Counted from the stretch's first letter, positions 52,288 to 62,136 are shown. The stretch is DNA of 64,000 bases from Acetilactobacillus jinshanensis (GCF_004359375.1 NZ_CP034726.1:1178001-1242000), one strand, 5' to 3'. Notes: generated from the letters alone by a model not told the origin. Numbers and translations are program-made.

Positions 52288-54855
52288 ATGAAAAAGTCCA
52301 CCCATAAAAAGGTATGGCCTCTACTAATTTGTTTTTTATTACCAGTATTCATTATGGCATTTTACTTTGCATATCGCAATATGTCGCCCTTTGGTAATCG
52401 AAGTATTTTAACGGTCGATCTAGGTCAGCAATATGTTGATTTCTTTGCGTACTTTCGCCACACCCTTTTAAGCGATCCTAGTGGGCTCTTTTATTCTTTT
52501 TCAAAAGCATTCGGTGGTGAAATGTTTGGCACCTGGGCTTATTACCTGATGTCACCCATTAATCTATTACTCCTCTTATTTCCAACTCAACACTTACCGG
52601 CAGGTATTCTAATCGTTACTTTGATTAAATACGGATTATCCGGATTAAGTTTTGGCTACTTATTATCCAAATCTATTAAACCGAATTCAGCGTTAACCAT
52701 TATGTGGTCCGTAATCTACGCCTTAAACGGCTGGATAATCGCCAATCAATTAAACATCATGTGGCTTGATGGCATGATCTGGTTACCCTTAGTCGTCTTA
52801 GGGATCCATCAAATTTTTAACGGGCAACCAACGAAAACGTATTTAATCGCCATGACCCTAGCAATCATTACTAACTATTACATCGCCTATATGATTGCCT
52901 TATTTACAGTAATTTACGTAATTTTTAAATTTACAACGTCATCACTTAACGCTACTCAATTAAAATTCGTTGTCAAACGTTTATTTCTCGACACGTTTTA
53001 CAGCTTTTGTTTAACGGCTTGGTTAACGTTGCCAACCCTTGCATCACTAAAACAAGGCAAAGCACACTATAGCTTCCCACATGTCCGTTTTACATTTGAG
53101 TATTTTCCATTCAAAATGTTCAGTAAATTATTTAACGGGGCGCTAGATTTTAATCAGCTTCCAAATGGTTTACCGAATATTTTTGTCGGTAGCGTTGCTC
53201 TAATTAGTTTTTTCATCTACTTAAGTCGGCACGACATCCCACTCCGACAAAGATTGGGTAGCTTCTTAATTACTTTAATCCTTATTTTATCAATGTGCTA
53301 CCGACCTCTAGACCTGCTATGGCACGCCGGTCAATTCCCAATTTGGTATCCCGATCGATTTTCGTTCATATTTTGTTTCTGGATCATCTGGATCGCAGCT
53401 CACGGTATTAATTCATCATACTCAGTAAGCTGGATAACGATGATGATAATCGTAGCTATTCTAGGTTCACTCATCATCTACGTCTTTCTTAACCTACCTA
53501 AATTTCCGTTTATCTCACCACTCAACTTTGCAACTGGAATCTTATTTCTATTGATAACTTTCGTGTTGTTGATATATACACATAACGGGACCCGATTGTT
53601 TTCATTTGCGCTGATGATTCTGTCAATCTTTGAAATGACGCTCAACGCTAACAATTCATTAAATAACCTGAGTTACATTAGTAACGCTAGTTACACTAAA
53701 TACACTGAGAATTTAAGCTATGCAGTTAATAAAATCCATTCTCGTCAACCCAATCGAATTGGTAAAACGTTCTATCGATCCAAAGATGATCCGTTTAGCA
53801 ACAACTACATTGGCGGTGACGCTTTTGACTCATCACTTGAATACACAACCCCGAAATTCATGGAGCAGATTGGCCAACCCGAAGGATCAGGCTTTGTAAC
53901 GTACACCAACGGAACATTATTAAGTGACCAACTCTTGGGATTCCGCTATTATCTAACGAATGACAATCATCAATATAATAAATGCGTGATTAACCGACCG
54001 GACGTAATAAATTATCCGGAAATTCATCGGGATAACAACTTAGTGATTCACAAGAATTCCAATGTCTTACCACTCATTTTTCCTACATACCCAAAGGCGC
54101 TAACGGTTAAATTAAATCAAGGTCCCATAATGAATCAGGAACGATTGTACCAGGCCATTACTAATCGGAATGACGCTAGATTTAAGCCCTTGCTATTTAA
54201 TTCAGTTCGGCAAAATAACCTCAGAATTCACCAGGGACAATTAATCACGAATAATCCTTTAATTCATGGCACCTCAAATTTAACCTTAAGACCAAAATTA
54301 AATCATGCTTACTATCTTTTAATCGGTCCTCAAATCAACAACAAGGATTGTAAAATTACCATGAATGGCCATGAATTACTGCCTAATACTGCGTACAATC
54401 ACCCAATTATTCTAAACATATCTTCAGGAACTAACGTTAAGCCCATTCACTTTCAAATTCAGCCGTTTCAATCTAAATTGGATTTAAGGCCTTTCCAACT
54501 GTATCAGCTGAATAAACAACCCATAAAGCACCGTTTTATGAACCACAGCCACGTCCACATAGTTAACAACCGTAAAGTTACCGGGTCCTTTAAATCAACG
54601 GTCAATCAACCGGTGATGGGAACCAGTATCCCAGCAACTAACGGCTGGCATCTCAAAATTGATGGTCAATCACGTAAAATCTATAAAATTGCTGGTGAAT
54701 TCATTGGTGCCAAGGTCAAACCTGGTAAACATAACGTCAAACTAACGTTTACTCCGCCATATCTACCGTTAGGATCATTGATTACGTTACTAACAATCTT
54801 GGCAATGTTATTAAAGTATCTTATGGATAAGACAAACAAAAAGCCTGATCAATAA
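52288..54855 (+). CDS. YfhO family membrane protein
   Basis: The 855-residue protein has 12 or more membrane helices, with FGNRSILTVDLGQQYVDFFAYFRHTL and FGGEMFGTWAYYLMSPINLLLLLFP near the N-terminus and a large extracytoplasmic beta-rich part (about residues 470-820) before a last helix. This is the YfhO layout, a GT-C-like family involved in adding sugars to cell-wall teichoic polymers with a CsbB-like partner. The exact acceptor is not known, and no csbB is in the window. It is on the plus strand, divergent from the PBP gene. Confidence 0.87.
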   Translation: MKKSTHKKVWPLLICFLLPVFIMAFYFAYRNMSPFGNRSILTVDLGQQYVDFFAYFRHTLLSDPSGLFYSFSKAFGGEMFGTWAYYLMSPINLLLLLFPTQHLPAGILIVTLIKYGLSGLSFGYLLSKSIKPNSALTIMWSVIYALNGWIIANQLNIMWLDGMIWLPLVVLGIHQIFNGQPTKTYLIAMTLAIITNYYIAYMIALFTVIYVIFKFTTSSLNATQLKFVVKRLFLDTFYSFCLTAWLTLPTLASLKQGKAHYSFPHVRFTFEYFPFKMFSKLFNGALDFNQLPNGLPNIFVGSVALISFFIYLSRHDIPLRQRLGSFLITLILILSMCYRPLDLLWHAGQFPIWYPDRFSFIFCFWIIWIAAHGINSSYSVSWITMMIIVAILGSLIIYVFLNLPKFPFISPLNFATGILFLLITFVLLIYTHNGTRLFSFALMILSIFEMTLNANNSLNNLSYISNASYTKYTENLSYAVNKIHSRQPNRIGKTFYRSKDDPFSNNYIGGDAFDSSLEYTTPKFMEQIGQPEGSGFVTYTNGTLLSDQLLGFRYYLTNDNHQYNKCVINRPDVINYPEIHRDNNLVIHKNSNVLPLIFPTYPKALTVKLNQGPIMNQERLYQAITNRNDARFKPLLFNSVRQNNLRIHQGQLITNNPLIHGTSNLTLRPKLNHAYYLLIGPQINNKDCKITMNGHELLPNTAYNHPIILNISSGTNVKPIHFQIQPFQSKLDLRPFQLYQLNKQPIKHRFMNHSHVHIVNNRKVTGSFKSTVNQPVMGTSIPATNGWHLKIDGQSRKIYKIAGEFIGAKVKPGKHNVKLTFTPPYLPLGSLITLLTILAMLLKYLMDKTNKKPDQ

Positions 54856-54865
54856 TCAGACTTTT
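54838..54865. terminator. bidirectional terminator between yfhO and greA
   Basis: Inverted repeat AAGCCTGATCA / TGATCAGGCTT-type around a short loop, with A5 on one side and T4 on the other, overlapping the yfhO stop. It serves the two converging genes. Confidence 0.75.
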
Positions 54866-54887
54866 AAAATCATATTTAACGAATTAG

Positions 54888-55361
54888 TTATTCAACTTTT
54901 ACGATCTTAGCTTTCATGACACCGGCAGGAATCTTAATATCAACGGTCTGACCCTGCTTCTTACCCATTAAGCCTTTTGCGATCGGTGAATCGTTAGAAA
55001 TCTTACCCTTTAATGGATCGGCTTCAGACTGACCAACGATTTCGTACTTCATGGTGGAGCCGCTCTTCATATCTTTAAAGGTTACAACTTTACCGACGTT
55101 AACAACATCAGTACTAACGTCGCTGTTATCAACGACTTTTGAGTATTGTAACATGTGTTCGATGGTCTGAATCTTACCTTCTAATAGACTTTGTTCATTC
55201 TTAGCGGAAGAATATTCGGTGTTTTCTGATAAATCACCATATCCCAAAGCGATTTTAATTCGTTTAATAACTTCAGGACGCTTGTGAAGACGTAAATCAT
55301 CTAATTGTTTTTGTAATTTCTGTTTACCTTCAGCAGTCATTGGGTATGTTTTTTCAGCCAT
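54888..55361 (-). CDS. greA: transcription elongation factor GreA
   Basis: GreA rescues backtracked RNA polymerase by stimulating transcript cleavage. The 157-residue product has an N-terminal coiled coil with GDLSENTEYSSAKNEQSLLEGKI, where DxxENTEY holds the catalytic acidic residues at the tip, and a C-terminal FKBP-like domain (SNDSPIAKGLMGKKQGQTV). The ATG at 55361 follows GGAAAGGATGG; the longer TTG reading is not needed. It is converging with yfhO. Confidence 0.96.
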   Translation of the reverse strand: MAEKTYPMTAEGKQKLQKQLDDLRLHKRPEVIKRIKIALGYGDLSENTEYSSAKNEQSLLEGKIQTIEHMLQYSKVVDNSDVSTDVVNVGKVVTFKDMKSGSTMKYEIVGQSEADPLKGKISNDSPIAKGLMGKKQGQTVDIKIPAGVMKAKIVKVE

Positions 55362-55407
55362 AACAGCCATCCTTTCCAAATCTATACGTTATTATTACTT
55401 TTTATAA

Positions 55408-56070
55408 TTAATGTACCTCGTGATAATTACCATGTGATTTTAAAATTGATCTAATTTTAGTGGTCAAAAGATCAATTGCAACCTGGTTTTCACCACCTTC
55501 AGGGATAATAACATCAGCATACCGTTTAGTTGGTTCGATAAACTGATGAAACATCGGTCTGACGGTCGCTAAATACTGTTGAATAACCTGCTTTAAAGTC
55601 CGGTGTCGTTCATGGAGATCACGATGAATTCGACGAATCAAACGAATGTCATCATCGGCATCAACATAAACTTTGATGTCCATCAAATCTCGTAAACGTT
55701 CACTATAGAGTGCAAAAATACCTTCTAAAATGATGACGTCACAAGGTTGCTGATGACGAGTCTTAGAACTTCTGGTCAATTTACCGTAATCATAGATTGG
55801 AATATCAACCGGTTGATAATTCAACAGTCGTTTCAGTTGGCTAATTAACAGGTCCATATCAAAAGCGTTCGGATGATCGTAATTAACACCACGACGTTGG
55901 GTCATCGTCATTTTGGACTGATCCTTATAATACGAATCTTGATGTAAAATCAACAATGAATTGGAATTCCCAACTAACCGATGGAAAATGGCGTCACTAA
56001 CGGTAGTTTTACCACTTCCGGATCCACCGGAAACGCCAATTAAAACGGGACGCTTTTGCTCTTTTAACAT
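55408..56070 (-). CDS. udk: uridine kinase
   Basis: Phosphorylates uridine and cytidine for nucleotide salvage. The 220-residue product has the P-loop [33 protein letters not shown] and [11 protein letters not shown], all typical. It lies between the mltG remnant and greA, the usual mltG-udk-greA order. The C-terminus (SHGNYHEVH) is a short polar tail. Confidence 0.96.
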   Translation of the reverse strand: MLKEQKRPVLIGVSGGSGSGKTTVSDAIFHRLVGNSNSLLILHQDSYYKDQSKMTMTQRRGVNYDHPNAFDMDLLISQLKRLLNYQPVDIPIYDYGKLTRSSKTRHQQPCDVIILEGIFALYSERLRDLMDIKVYVDADDDIRLIRRIHRDLHERHRTLKQVIQQYLATVRPMFHQFIEPTKRYADVIIPEGGENQVAIDLLTTKIRSILKSHGNYHEVH

Positions 56071-56116
56071 GTTCTTAAACGACTCCCTGATAGCATCTAT
56101 TTCTAAAACGAACTAA

Positions 56117-56515
56117 TCAATGTGCTGGATGACGAACCGGTCGTTTGGTTCCTCCAGTTCTTAACTGATTAGTAATCTTCTTCAAACTCATCGAAGGCGA
56201 TAACCAGTAATAACCGGCTTTTAAATTCTTCACGTCGTGCGATTTAATATAATAATTAAACGCTAATCCATTGCGAACAACCTTCCGCTGCTGAAGTAAT
56301 GAACCGATCTTTCTGTCAGACGCACCCAACGGAACTTTGACCTCAATAATTTCATCACTGTGTGGCTTTAATGGTTTTAACGATTCTTTCATGTAATTAC
56401 GACCTAGTAAAAATAGACAGAAGCCTAAAATTACTAAGATCACAATTACCGAAACAATTATTTTTTTACCAAAGCGACTCGGCGGACGATGTGCTGAGTT
56501 AGTTTGAGAGTTCAA
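56117..56515 (-). CDS. mltG: truncated MltG: membrane anchor and LysM-like part only
   Basis: In other lactobacilli mltG (yceG) stands between pheT and udk and encodes an endolytic transglycosylase of about 350 residues. Here the reading frame gives only 132: a cytoplasmic tail, a membrane helix (about 18-38) and the LysM-like subdomain (about 56-121, with VPLGASDRKIGSLLQQRKVVRNGLAFNYYIK and LKAGYYWLSPSMS) and then RPVRHPAH and a stop. The catalytic domain with its active-site glutamate is absent, and 46 bp later udk begins. The start is TTG with GGAGG 8 nt upstream. It may be a pseudogene or a reduced protein with a binding role. Confidence 0.85.
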   Translation of the reverse strand: MNSQTNSAHRPPSRFGKKIIVSVIVILVILGFCLFLLGRNYMKESLKPLKPHSDEIIEVKVPLGASDRKIGSLLQQRKVVRNGLAFNYYIKSHDVKNLKAGYYWLSPSMSLKKITNQLRTGGTKRPVRHPAH

Positions 56516-56576
56516 GATGCATTCCTCCGTTAATTATTGTAATTTCTATTTAAATTAGGAGCAAATAACATCTTTA

Positions 56577-59003
56577 CTATCTGATTTGAGCGTTAAATTT
56601 ACTCTTAAGATCCTTTTGAATCTTATCAAAAGCTTTGTTAACCGTGGATTCAACCAAAGTATGCGTTGGATTCTGGAATACTAAGTTGTATGCTAATGAC
56701 TTCTTGCCAGCAGGAACGTGCTTACCAGTATAAACATCAAATAATTTAACCTGAGTCAAATCCTTACCACCGCGTTGCTTAATCAAGTCAATTACGGACT
56801 GGTTACTAATGTCTTTATCCAAGAGTAAAGCAATATCTCGGCTAATTGCTGGGTACTTTGGTACAGCTTGATACTGCTGAGAACGCTTTGGCATTGCCAT
56901 TAGTTTATGAAGACTTAATTCAAAGACATATGCCGGCTTAGAAACGTTAAATTCATGAGCGACTTTCGGATGAACTTCACCGATCATCCCAACGTGCTGA
57001 CCACCAACGTATACATCAGCGGTTCGGCCTGGGTGCATTTCAGGATGCTTATCAGTTGCTTTGTATTCAACGGTTCCAGCAACGTCCATTTCACGTAAGT
57101 ACATATCTAAAATGCCTTTTAACTGGTAAAAGTCAACGGGCTTAGCCTTTTGATACCATGAATCAGCATCTAAGGAACCAGATACGATTGCAGCGACATG
57201 CATTAATTCAGTTGGCTTCTGCTGGTCTTTAGAAGAACGTAAGAATACACGACCCTGTTCAAATAATGTCGTATTGGTAACCTTATGAGCCTGATTATAA
57301 GCAACGTCATCTAATAAGCCACTGATTAAGTTCATTCGTAAAGCAGCATGGTCCACACTCATTGGATAAAGTAACTTCGTTTCATAGAAATGATCGTCTG
57401 ACATAAACATGTGAGCCTTTTTAACGGTGGTCAATGAATATGAAATGGCGTGACTTAATCCGGCACCTTCTAGAACCCGACGTGATTTACGGTAGGTCTT
57501 TTGCTTTGGTGATAATTCACCAGAGGTTAAAGGACCACCAGGTAAGGTACTTGGAATGTTGTTGTAACCATATAACTTGGCAACTTCTTCATATAAGTCA
57601 GGTGCAATGGTAATGTCCCAACGACGTGCAGGAACCGTAACTCTGAATTGATTACCAGTAATTTGATCTTTGAAACCTAAGCGGCGGAAGATATCAACAA
57701 CCGTGTCTTTAGATAAGTGAGTCCCTAAGACATTATTAATGCTGTCTAAGTAAACCGTAATTACTTTTGGTTCAACCTTCTGGTCATTAACCGTAATAAT
57801 ACCGGAAGCAACCTGGCCCTTTGAAGTCTGGTTTACAAGTTGAGCGGCATCATCTAAAGCTTCACCAACTCCGGCATGGTTAATACCACGTTCGAAACGC
57901 TTGGATGATTCAGTATGAATGCTGTGACGACGAGAAGTCATTCGAACCATAATTGGATCAAAAGCGGCTGCTTCCAATACAATATTCTTCGTCTTAGAAT
58001 CAACGTTAGCTTTCAAGCCACCAGAAACTCCAGCTAAGGCAACAGGTTGTTTAGCATCAGCAACCACAACATCCTTAGGATCCAACTTAATTGATTTTTT
58101 ATCATTATTAACAACGGTTTCGCCCTGCTTAGCGTGACGAGCAACCAATTCATGGCCTTCTAATTTATCTAAATCAAAGGCGTGAATTGGCTGGCCATAC
58201 TTAAGCATAATGTAGTTAGTGACGTCAATAACGTTGTTCTTAGGCTGGATACCACAGTTCCATAAACGAATCTGTAACCATAATGGACTGTCATGAACAT
58301 CAACGTTATTGAGAACCCTTAACTTATAAATTGGGGCAACCTTTGGATCAGCTTTGCTTTTAACTTCAAACTTAGCCTGATGGGTTGGATCTTCATTGAC
58401 ACTTGGCTTAGTGAAGTGTGGCTTCTTATTATAAATGGCGGCTAATTCATGAACAATCCCAGTCATGCTTAACATGTCACCACGGTTAGGTGTAACTGAG
58501 AGATCAATAATCTGGTCATTCATGCCTAAGTAATCATAAACCGGAGCACCGATCTTAGCATCATCAGGTAAATAGTAAATACCATCCTGCCATTTCTTTG
58601 GAACAACGTCCTTATCGAAGCCGATTTCGTCTAAGGCACAAAGCATCCCGTTTGATCGAACACCACGCATTTTGGCACGCTTAATCTTAACGTTACCATT
58701 AACACCAACTCGGGCGCCGTGAATCGCGGTAATCGCCTTTTTGCCGGCTCGGCAATTAGGTGCACCACAAATAATCTGAAGTGGTTTGTCTGCACCAACA
58801 TCAACTTGACAAATCTTTAAGCGGTCAGCATTCGGGTGCTTCTTACAACTCAAAATTTTGCCGACGACTAACTTCTTCATACCCTTACTAGGTTCAATAA
58901 TGTCGTCATATTCAACGACGGTTCGTTCAATCTTTTCGGCTAACTGCTTAACCGGAACGTTAATGTCTAAATATTGTTTTAACCAATCGTACGATAACCT
59001 CAT
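56577..59003 (-). CDS. pheT: phenylalanine-tRNA ligase beta subunit
   Basis: The 808-residue subunit has an N-terminal tRNA-binding domain (VVGKILSCKKHPNADRLKICQVDVG), B3/B4 editing domain, B5, and the C-terminal anticodon-binding FDX-ACB domain (SRDIALLLDKDISNQSVIDLI...YTGKHVPAGKKSLAYNLVFQNPTHTL). The length is normal. With pheS it makes the alpha2-beta2 synthetase that charges tRNA-Phe. It lies 21 bp after pheS, under the same T-box. Confidence 0.97.
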   Translation of the reverse strand: MRLSYDWLKQYLDINVPVKQLAEKIERTVVEYDDIIEPSKGMKKLVVGKILSCKKHPNADRLKICQVDVGADKPLQIICGAPNCRAGKKAITAIHGARVGVNGNVKIKRAKMRGVRSNGMLCALDEIGFDKDVVPKKWQDGIYYLPDDAKIGAPVYDYLGMNDQIIDLSVTPNRGDMLSMTGIVHELAAIYNKKPHFTKPSVNEDPTHQAKFEVKSKADPKVAPIYKLRVLNNVDVHDSPLWLQIRLWNCGIQPKNNVIDVTNYIMLKYGQPIHAFDLDKLEGHELVARHAKQGETVVNNDKKSIKLDPKDVVVADAKQPVALAGVSGGLKANVDSKTKNIVLEAAAFDPIMVRMTSRRHSIHTESSKRFERGINHAGVGEALDDAAQLVNQTSKGQVASGIITVNDQKVEPKVITVYLDSINNVLGTHLSKDTVVDIFRRLGFKDQITGNQFRVTVPARRWDITIAPDLYEEVAKLYGYNNIPSTLPGGPLTSGELSPKQKTYRKSRRVLEGAGLSHAISYSLTTVKKAHMFMSDDHFYETKLLYPMSVDHAALRMNLISGLLDDVAYNQAHKVTNTTLFEQGRVFLRSSKDQQKPTELMHVAAIVSGSLDADSWYQKAKPVDFYQLKGILDMYLREMDVAGTVEYKATDKHPEMHPGRTADVYVGGQHVGMIGEVHPKVAHEFNVSKPAYVFELSLHKLMAMPKRSQQYQAVPKYPAISRDIALLLDKDISNQSVIDLIKQRGGKDLTQVKLFDVYTGKHVPAGKKSLAYNLVFQNPTHTLVESTVNKAFDKIQKDLKSKFNAQIR

Positions 59004-59024
59004 CGATATTCCTCCTCTGTTGCT

Positions 59025-60071
59025 TTAATCGAACTGTGATAAGAAACGCATGTCGTTTAAGTAAAAGTCACGAATGTCATCGACACCGTACTTTAACATG
59101 GCAAAACGATCGATCCCTAAACCGAAAGCAAAGCCATTTAACTTGTGCGGATCTAAACCAGCATTCTTTAAAACGTTAGGGTGAACGACACCGGCACCTA
59201 ACATTTCGATCCAACCGGTACCTTTACATACTGAACAGCCTTTACCACCACAATTAAAGCAAGTCATATCAACTTCAACCGATGGATCAGTAAACGGAAA
59301 GTAACTTGGACGAAGACGAATATCAAATTCGTTACCGAACATCTTATGAATCAAAAATTCTAAGGTTCCCTTTAAGTCGGCCATGGTAACGTGCTTACCA
59401 ACGACTAGGCCTTCCATCTGATGGAACTGATGAGAATGGGTTGCATCATCGTTATCACGACGGAAAACAACTCCTGGTGAAATCATCTTTAACGGACCTT
59501 TAGAAAAGTCATGTTTTTCTAAAGTTCGAGCTTGCATCCCAGAAGTCTGAGTTCGTAATAACAAGTTCTTATCCGGTGTAATGTAGAAAGTAGCTTGCAT
59601 ATCACGAGCTGGATGATGTTTAGGTAAATTCATTCGTTCAAAGTTGTATTCATCAGTTTCAACTTCGTTACCGTTTAAGACTTCGTAGCCCATGCCGATG
59701 AAAAGATCACAGATATGATCCATAACAACCTGAATTAAATGCGGATGACCAGCTTTAACCGGTTTACCTGGTAACGTAACGTCAATCTTTTCAGCCTTTA
59801 GTTCATCATTCAACTTAGCCTTGGCTAATTCTAGATTACGCTTTTTTAAGCTGCGGAATAACTGACCTTTAACTTGGTTAGCATACTTACCAACGATCGG
59901 GCGTTGACTAACTGGTAATTTACCAATTCCACGTAACGTCTTGACGATCGGACCCTTTTTACCCAGAAGCTGAACTCTAATCTTCTGGTTCAAGGTCTTT
60001 AAATCAGTAGCTTGTTTGATTTCAGACAAGCCCTTGTCTCTTAATTGGGTTAATTGATCCTTAAGCGACAT
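59025..60071 (-). CDS. pheS: phenylalanine-tRNA ligase alpha subunit
   Basis: The 348-residue catalytic subunit has an N-terminal coiled coil, motif 2 [28 protein letters not shown], and [30 protein letters not shown] (motif 3). It has cysteine motifs [17 protein letters not shown] typical of Firmicutes PheS. Expression is controlled by the T-box leader between 60095 and 60327. The ribosome binding site is GGAGGATC before the ATG. Confidence 0.97.
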   Translation of the reverse strand: MSLKDQLTQLRDKGLSEIKQATDLKTLNQKIRVQLLGKKGPIVKTLRGIGKLPVSQRPIVGKYANQVKGQLFRSLKKRNLELAKAKLNDELKAEKIDVTLPGKPVKAGHPHLIQVVMDHICDLFIGMGYEVLNGNEVETDEYNFERMNLPKHHPARDMQATFYITPDKNLLLRTQTSGMQARTLEKHDFSKGPLKMISPGVVFRRDNDDATHSHQFHQMEGLVVGKHVTMADLKGTLEFLIHKMFGNEFDIRLRPSYFPFTDPSVEVDMTCFNCGGKGCSVCKGTGWIEMLGAGVVHPNVLKNAGLDPHKLNGFAFGLGIDRFAMLKYGVDDIRDFYLNDMRFLSQFD

Positions 60072-60094
60072 TTTAAGATCCTCCTTATTTACAA

Positions 60095-60327
60095 AACAAA
60101 AAAGCTTCGTCCCAGAAAGGGACGAAGCTTCGCGGTGCCACCCTATTTTGCCTGTATTATATAATAACAGACACTCTTAACTAGATAACGGCATGACACC
60201 GGATATTTTTCGTCTTTTTAGATTCCCAATATCAGTTCGGAAAACGAATTTAGCCAAACGAAACGGTTCTCAGTCAACCCGCTCTTCCTGTACAAAGTGG
60301 CCTACTACTTTTTCTTCAAAACTTTTC
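60095..60327 (-). promoter_or_regulatory. T-box riboswitch of pheST
   Basis: The minus-strand leader has the T-box sequence AGGGTGGCACCGCG (60144-60131) just before a strong terminator hairpin (AAGCTTCGTCCC / GGGACGAAGCTTTTTT, 60130-60096). Stem I elements GAAAAAGTAGTA and AGAGCGGGTT...GAGAACCG are seen, and UUC triplets that could be the Phe specifier occur near 60242-60240 and 60248-60246. Uncharged tRNA-Phe would pair with the specifier and T-box and favour antitermination. The 304 bases between pheS and the HxlR gene are otherwise non-coding. Confidence 0.88.
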
Positions 60328-60333
60328 ATCTAA

Positions 60334-60362
60334 ACAATAAAATATTTAGATAGTTAAATCAA
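60334..60362 (-). promoter_or_regulatory. promoter of the pheS T-box leader
   Basis: TTGATT (60362-60357), 17-bp spacer, TATTGT (60339-60334) on the minus strand, just after the HxlR gene stop. Confidence 0.6.
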
Positions 60363-60375
60363 GACGTGATTAACT

Positions 60376-60741
60376 TTAATGTTTATCATCACAGCAATCA
60401 CACTTACATTGACACCACTTATCAGACCATTGATGAACGGCCTTCATAATTGGCTTCAATTCTTGTCCCTTCTCGTTTAATGAGTATTCAATTAATGCCG
60501 AATTGCGGAAGGTTTTTCGTTGAACAATCCCGCACTCACATAATTCACGTAATCTTTCAACCATCACTCGATCACTACATTTTTTAATGATGTTCGAAAG
60601 GTTCTTAAAACGAAGCGGTCCTTCGCATAATAATGCTTCAATGATCAAACCGTTCCATTTTTTACCTAACATCGTGAATGTCTTATAAAATTTTGGACAT
60701 AAATGAAAGGACTTCTTAACCGAGTTATTAGCTTGGGGCAT
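60376..60741 (-). CDS. HxlR family transcriptional regulator with cysteine-rich tail
   Basis: The 121-residue winged-helix protein has C15 near the N-terminus, followed by FTMLGKKWNGLIIEALL, GPLRFKNLSNIIKKCSDRVMVERLRELCECGIVQRK, the HxlR family core. Cysteines at the start of the family are redox sensors in YodB/HypR. The C-terminal tail WCQCKCDCCDDKH carries five cysteines in eight residues, which suggests metal or thiol sensing. Target genes are not known. It follows the HD-domain gene by 13 bp. Confidence 0.9.
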   Translation of the reverse strand: MPQANNSVKKSFHLCPKFYKTFTMLGKKWNGLIIEALLCEGPLRFKNLSNIIKKCSDRVMVERLRELCECGIVQRKTFRNSALIEYSLNEKGQELKPIMKAVHQWSDKWCQCKCDCCDDKH

Positions 60742-60754
60742 TTTAACGCCTCCT

Positions 60755-61240
60755 TTAAATCTTAGTTAATAACCGATGTAAATCTTTTCTGACTGGAGTA
60801 AAAAATTCTCGAATCGCCGCGTAGTCATCAACGAATGACACGATATAACTTTCTTTATACTTTGGCCTAGCTAACGTAAAGCCCCACATGTGCTTTAAAA
60901 TAATGTCCTTTTCTTTTGGACTTAATTTAGTAATTCGTTCCGCATTTCGTAAAGCGACTCGCGGATGAATAAAAGCATGGGTGCCTAAACTAAACTTAGT
61001 GGTTCGCCAGTTATAATAGAATAAATCATGCAATAGACCACCCCTAGCAGCAGCTCGGGCGTCTAAATGATGTTTTTTGGCAATCAAATAGCTAACGTAT
61101 GATACGTAAATACAATGCGCCAGACGATTAGAATGGTGATGATGCGTAAAATGACGGAGTTTTAAAACGGCCGGATTGGCCAAAAGGTCACTGACCTGTT
61201 TTAAATATCCCTTATCATGTCTCCACTGGTTAGCTTTCAT
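60755..61240 (-). CDS. HD domain protein
   Basis: The 161-residue protein has an HD metal-binding signature: H42 (LAHCIYVSYVSYLIAKK), H71-D72 (RGGLLHDLFYYNW), and H in the KHMWG stretch with D in VSFVDDYAA. Such proteins are phosphohydrolases of nucleotides or nucleotide messengers. The substrate is not known. It is 14 bp after the SpoU methyltransferase gene, an order seen in lactobacilli. Confidence 0.88.
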   Translation of the reverse strand: MKANQWRHDKGYLKQVSDLLANPAVLKLRHFTHHHHSNRLAHCIYVSYVSYLIAKKHHLDARAAARGGLLHDLFYYNWRTTKFSLGTHAFIHPRVALRNAERITKLSPKEKDIILKHMWGFTLARPKYKESYIVSFVDDYAAIREFFTPVRKDLHRLLTKI

Positions 61241-61254
61241 TCAATTCACTCCAG

Positions 61255-62025
61255 TTATTTAATTAACTCAAACATTAAAATTCCGGCAGCCACGGCAACG
61301 TTCAACGATTCAGCTTGACCTTTAATTGGAATATATAAGTTCTTTGTGGTTAACTTCAGTAACTGTTTTTGCATCCCATTACCTTCGTTACCCATTACTA
61401 AGCCAAATCGATCCGATGGCTTGACCTTTCGATAATCGATTGCTTCCGGATCTAAAATGGTTCCGTATACTGGAACGTGATTAGTGGTTAAATTTGTAAT
61501 CCAATCCTTCAGATTACCGTTAGCAAGCTTCAAATGGAACTGGCTGCCCTGCATTGCTCGAACAACCTTTGGATTATAAGGACTTGCCGTCCCCAAGCCA
61601 AAGATCACACCAGAAAAGCCAGCAGCGTCAGCGGTTCTTACCATTGTCCCGATATTACCTGGATCTTGAACCTGATCCAATAGTAACCATCGACCATCTT
61701 TGACCTGTTTAGGATCAATCGATGATGAATCAGGCATCTGAACGATTGCAAAAATCCCTTGGGGATGAACCGTTGAACCTAACCGTTTAGCAACCCGATC
61801 AGTAATTAAAATCAAATTTTCAAAACGGTTTAAAACGTCTCGATGTTGATTTAATTGTTCAGGAGTTGTTAAAATCCATTTGATCGGCTGTTTAGTTTGA
61901 ATTGCGGTTCCAACTAAGTGCCAGCTTTCAATCAAATAGCAGCCAGTTCTACGGCGTTCGCTCTTTTGAGTGAGTTTACTCCACTCTTTAATTTTTTTAT
62001 TTTGAGTTGATTTAATTTCTTTCAT
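61255..62025 (-). CDS. TrmH/SpoU family RNA 2'-O-methyltransferase
   Basis: The 256-residue protein has an N-terminal substrate-binding domain and the SPOUT methyltransferase domain with LLDQVQDPGNIGTMVRTADAAGFSGVIFG (motif 1), LVMGNEGNGM (motif 2) and IPIKGQAESLNVAVAAGILMFEL (motif 3). It likely methylates a ribose in 23S rRNA (YsgA type). The exact site is not known. It is divergent from the acylphosphatase remnant. Confidence 0.93.
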   Translation of the reverse strand: MKEIKSTQNKKIKEWSKLTQKSERRRTGCYLIESWHLVGTAIQTKQPIKWILTTPEQLNQHRDVLNRFENLILITDRVAKRLGSTVHPQGIFAIVQMPDSSSIDPKQVKDGRWLLLDQVQDPGNIGTMVRTADAAGFSGVIFGLGTASPYNPKVVRAMQGSQFHLKLANGNLKDWITNLTTNHVPVYGTILDPEAIDYRKVKPSDRFGLVMGNEGNGMQKQLLKLTTKNLYIPIKGQAESLNVAVAAGILMFELIK

Positions 62026-62090
62026 GTATTAATGTCACCTAACATCTTTTAGCTTACCATACAATATATCCATTTAGCCACTCAGAGATT

Positions 62091-62099
62091 TGTTATAAT
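62091..62099 (+). promoter_or_regulatory. extended -10 promoter upstream of the acylphosphatase remnant
   Basis: Plus strand TGTTATAAT: a perfect TATAAT with the TG extension. The -35 region is weak. It stands about 40 bp before the ATG at 62137 and could also transcribe yidC. Confidence 0.55.
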
Positions 62100-62136
62100 T
62101 AAGTTGATTTACTTTTATAAGGAGGTCGTCCGTAAC

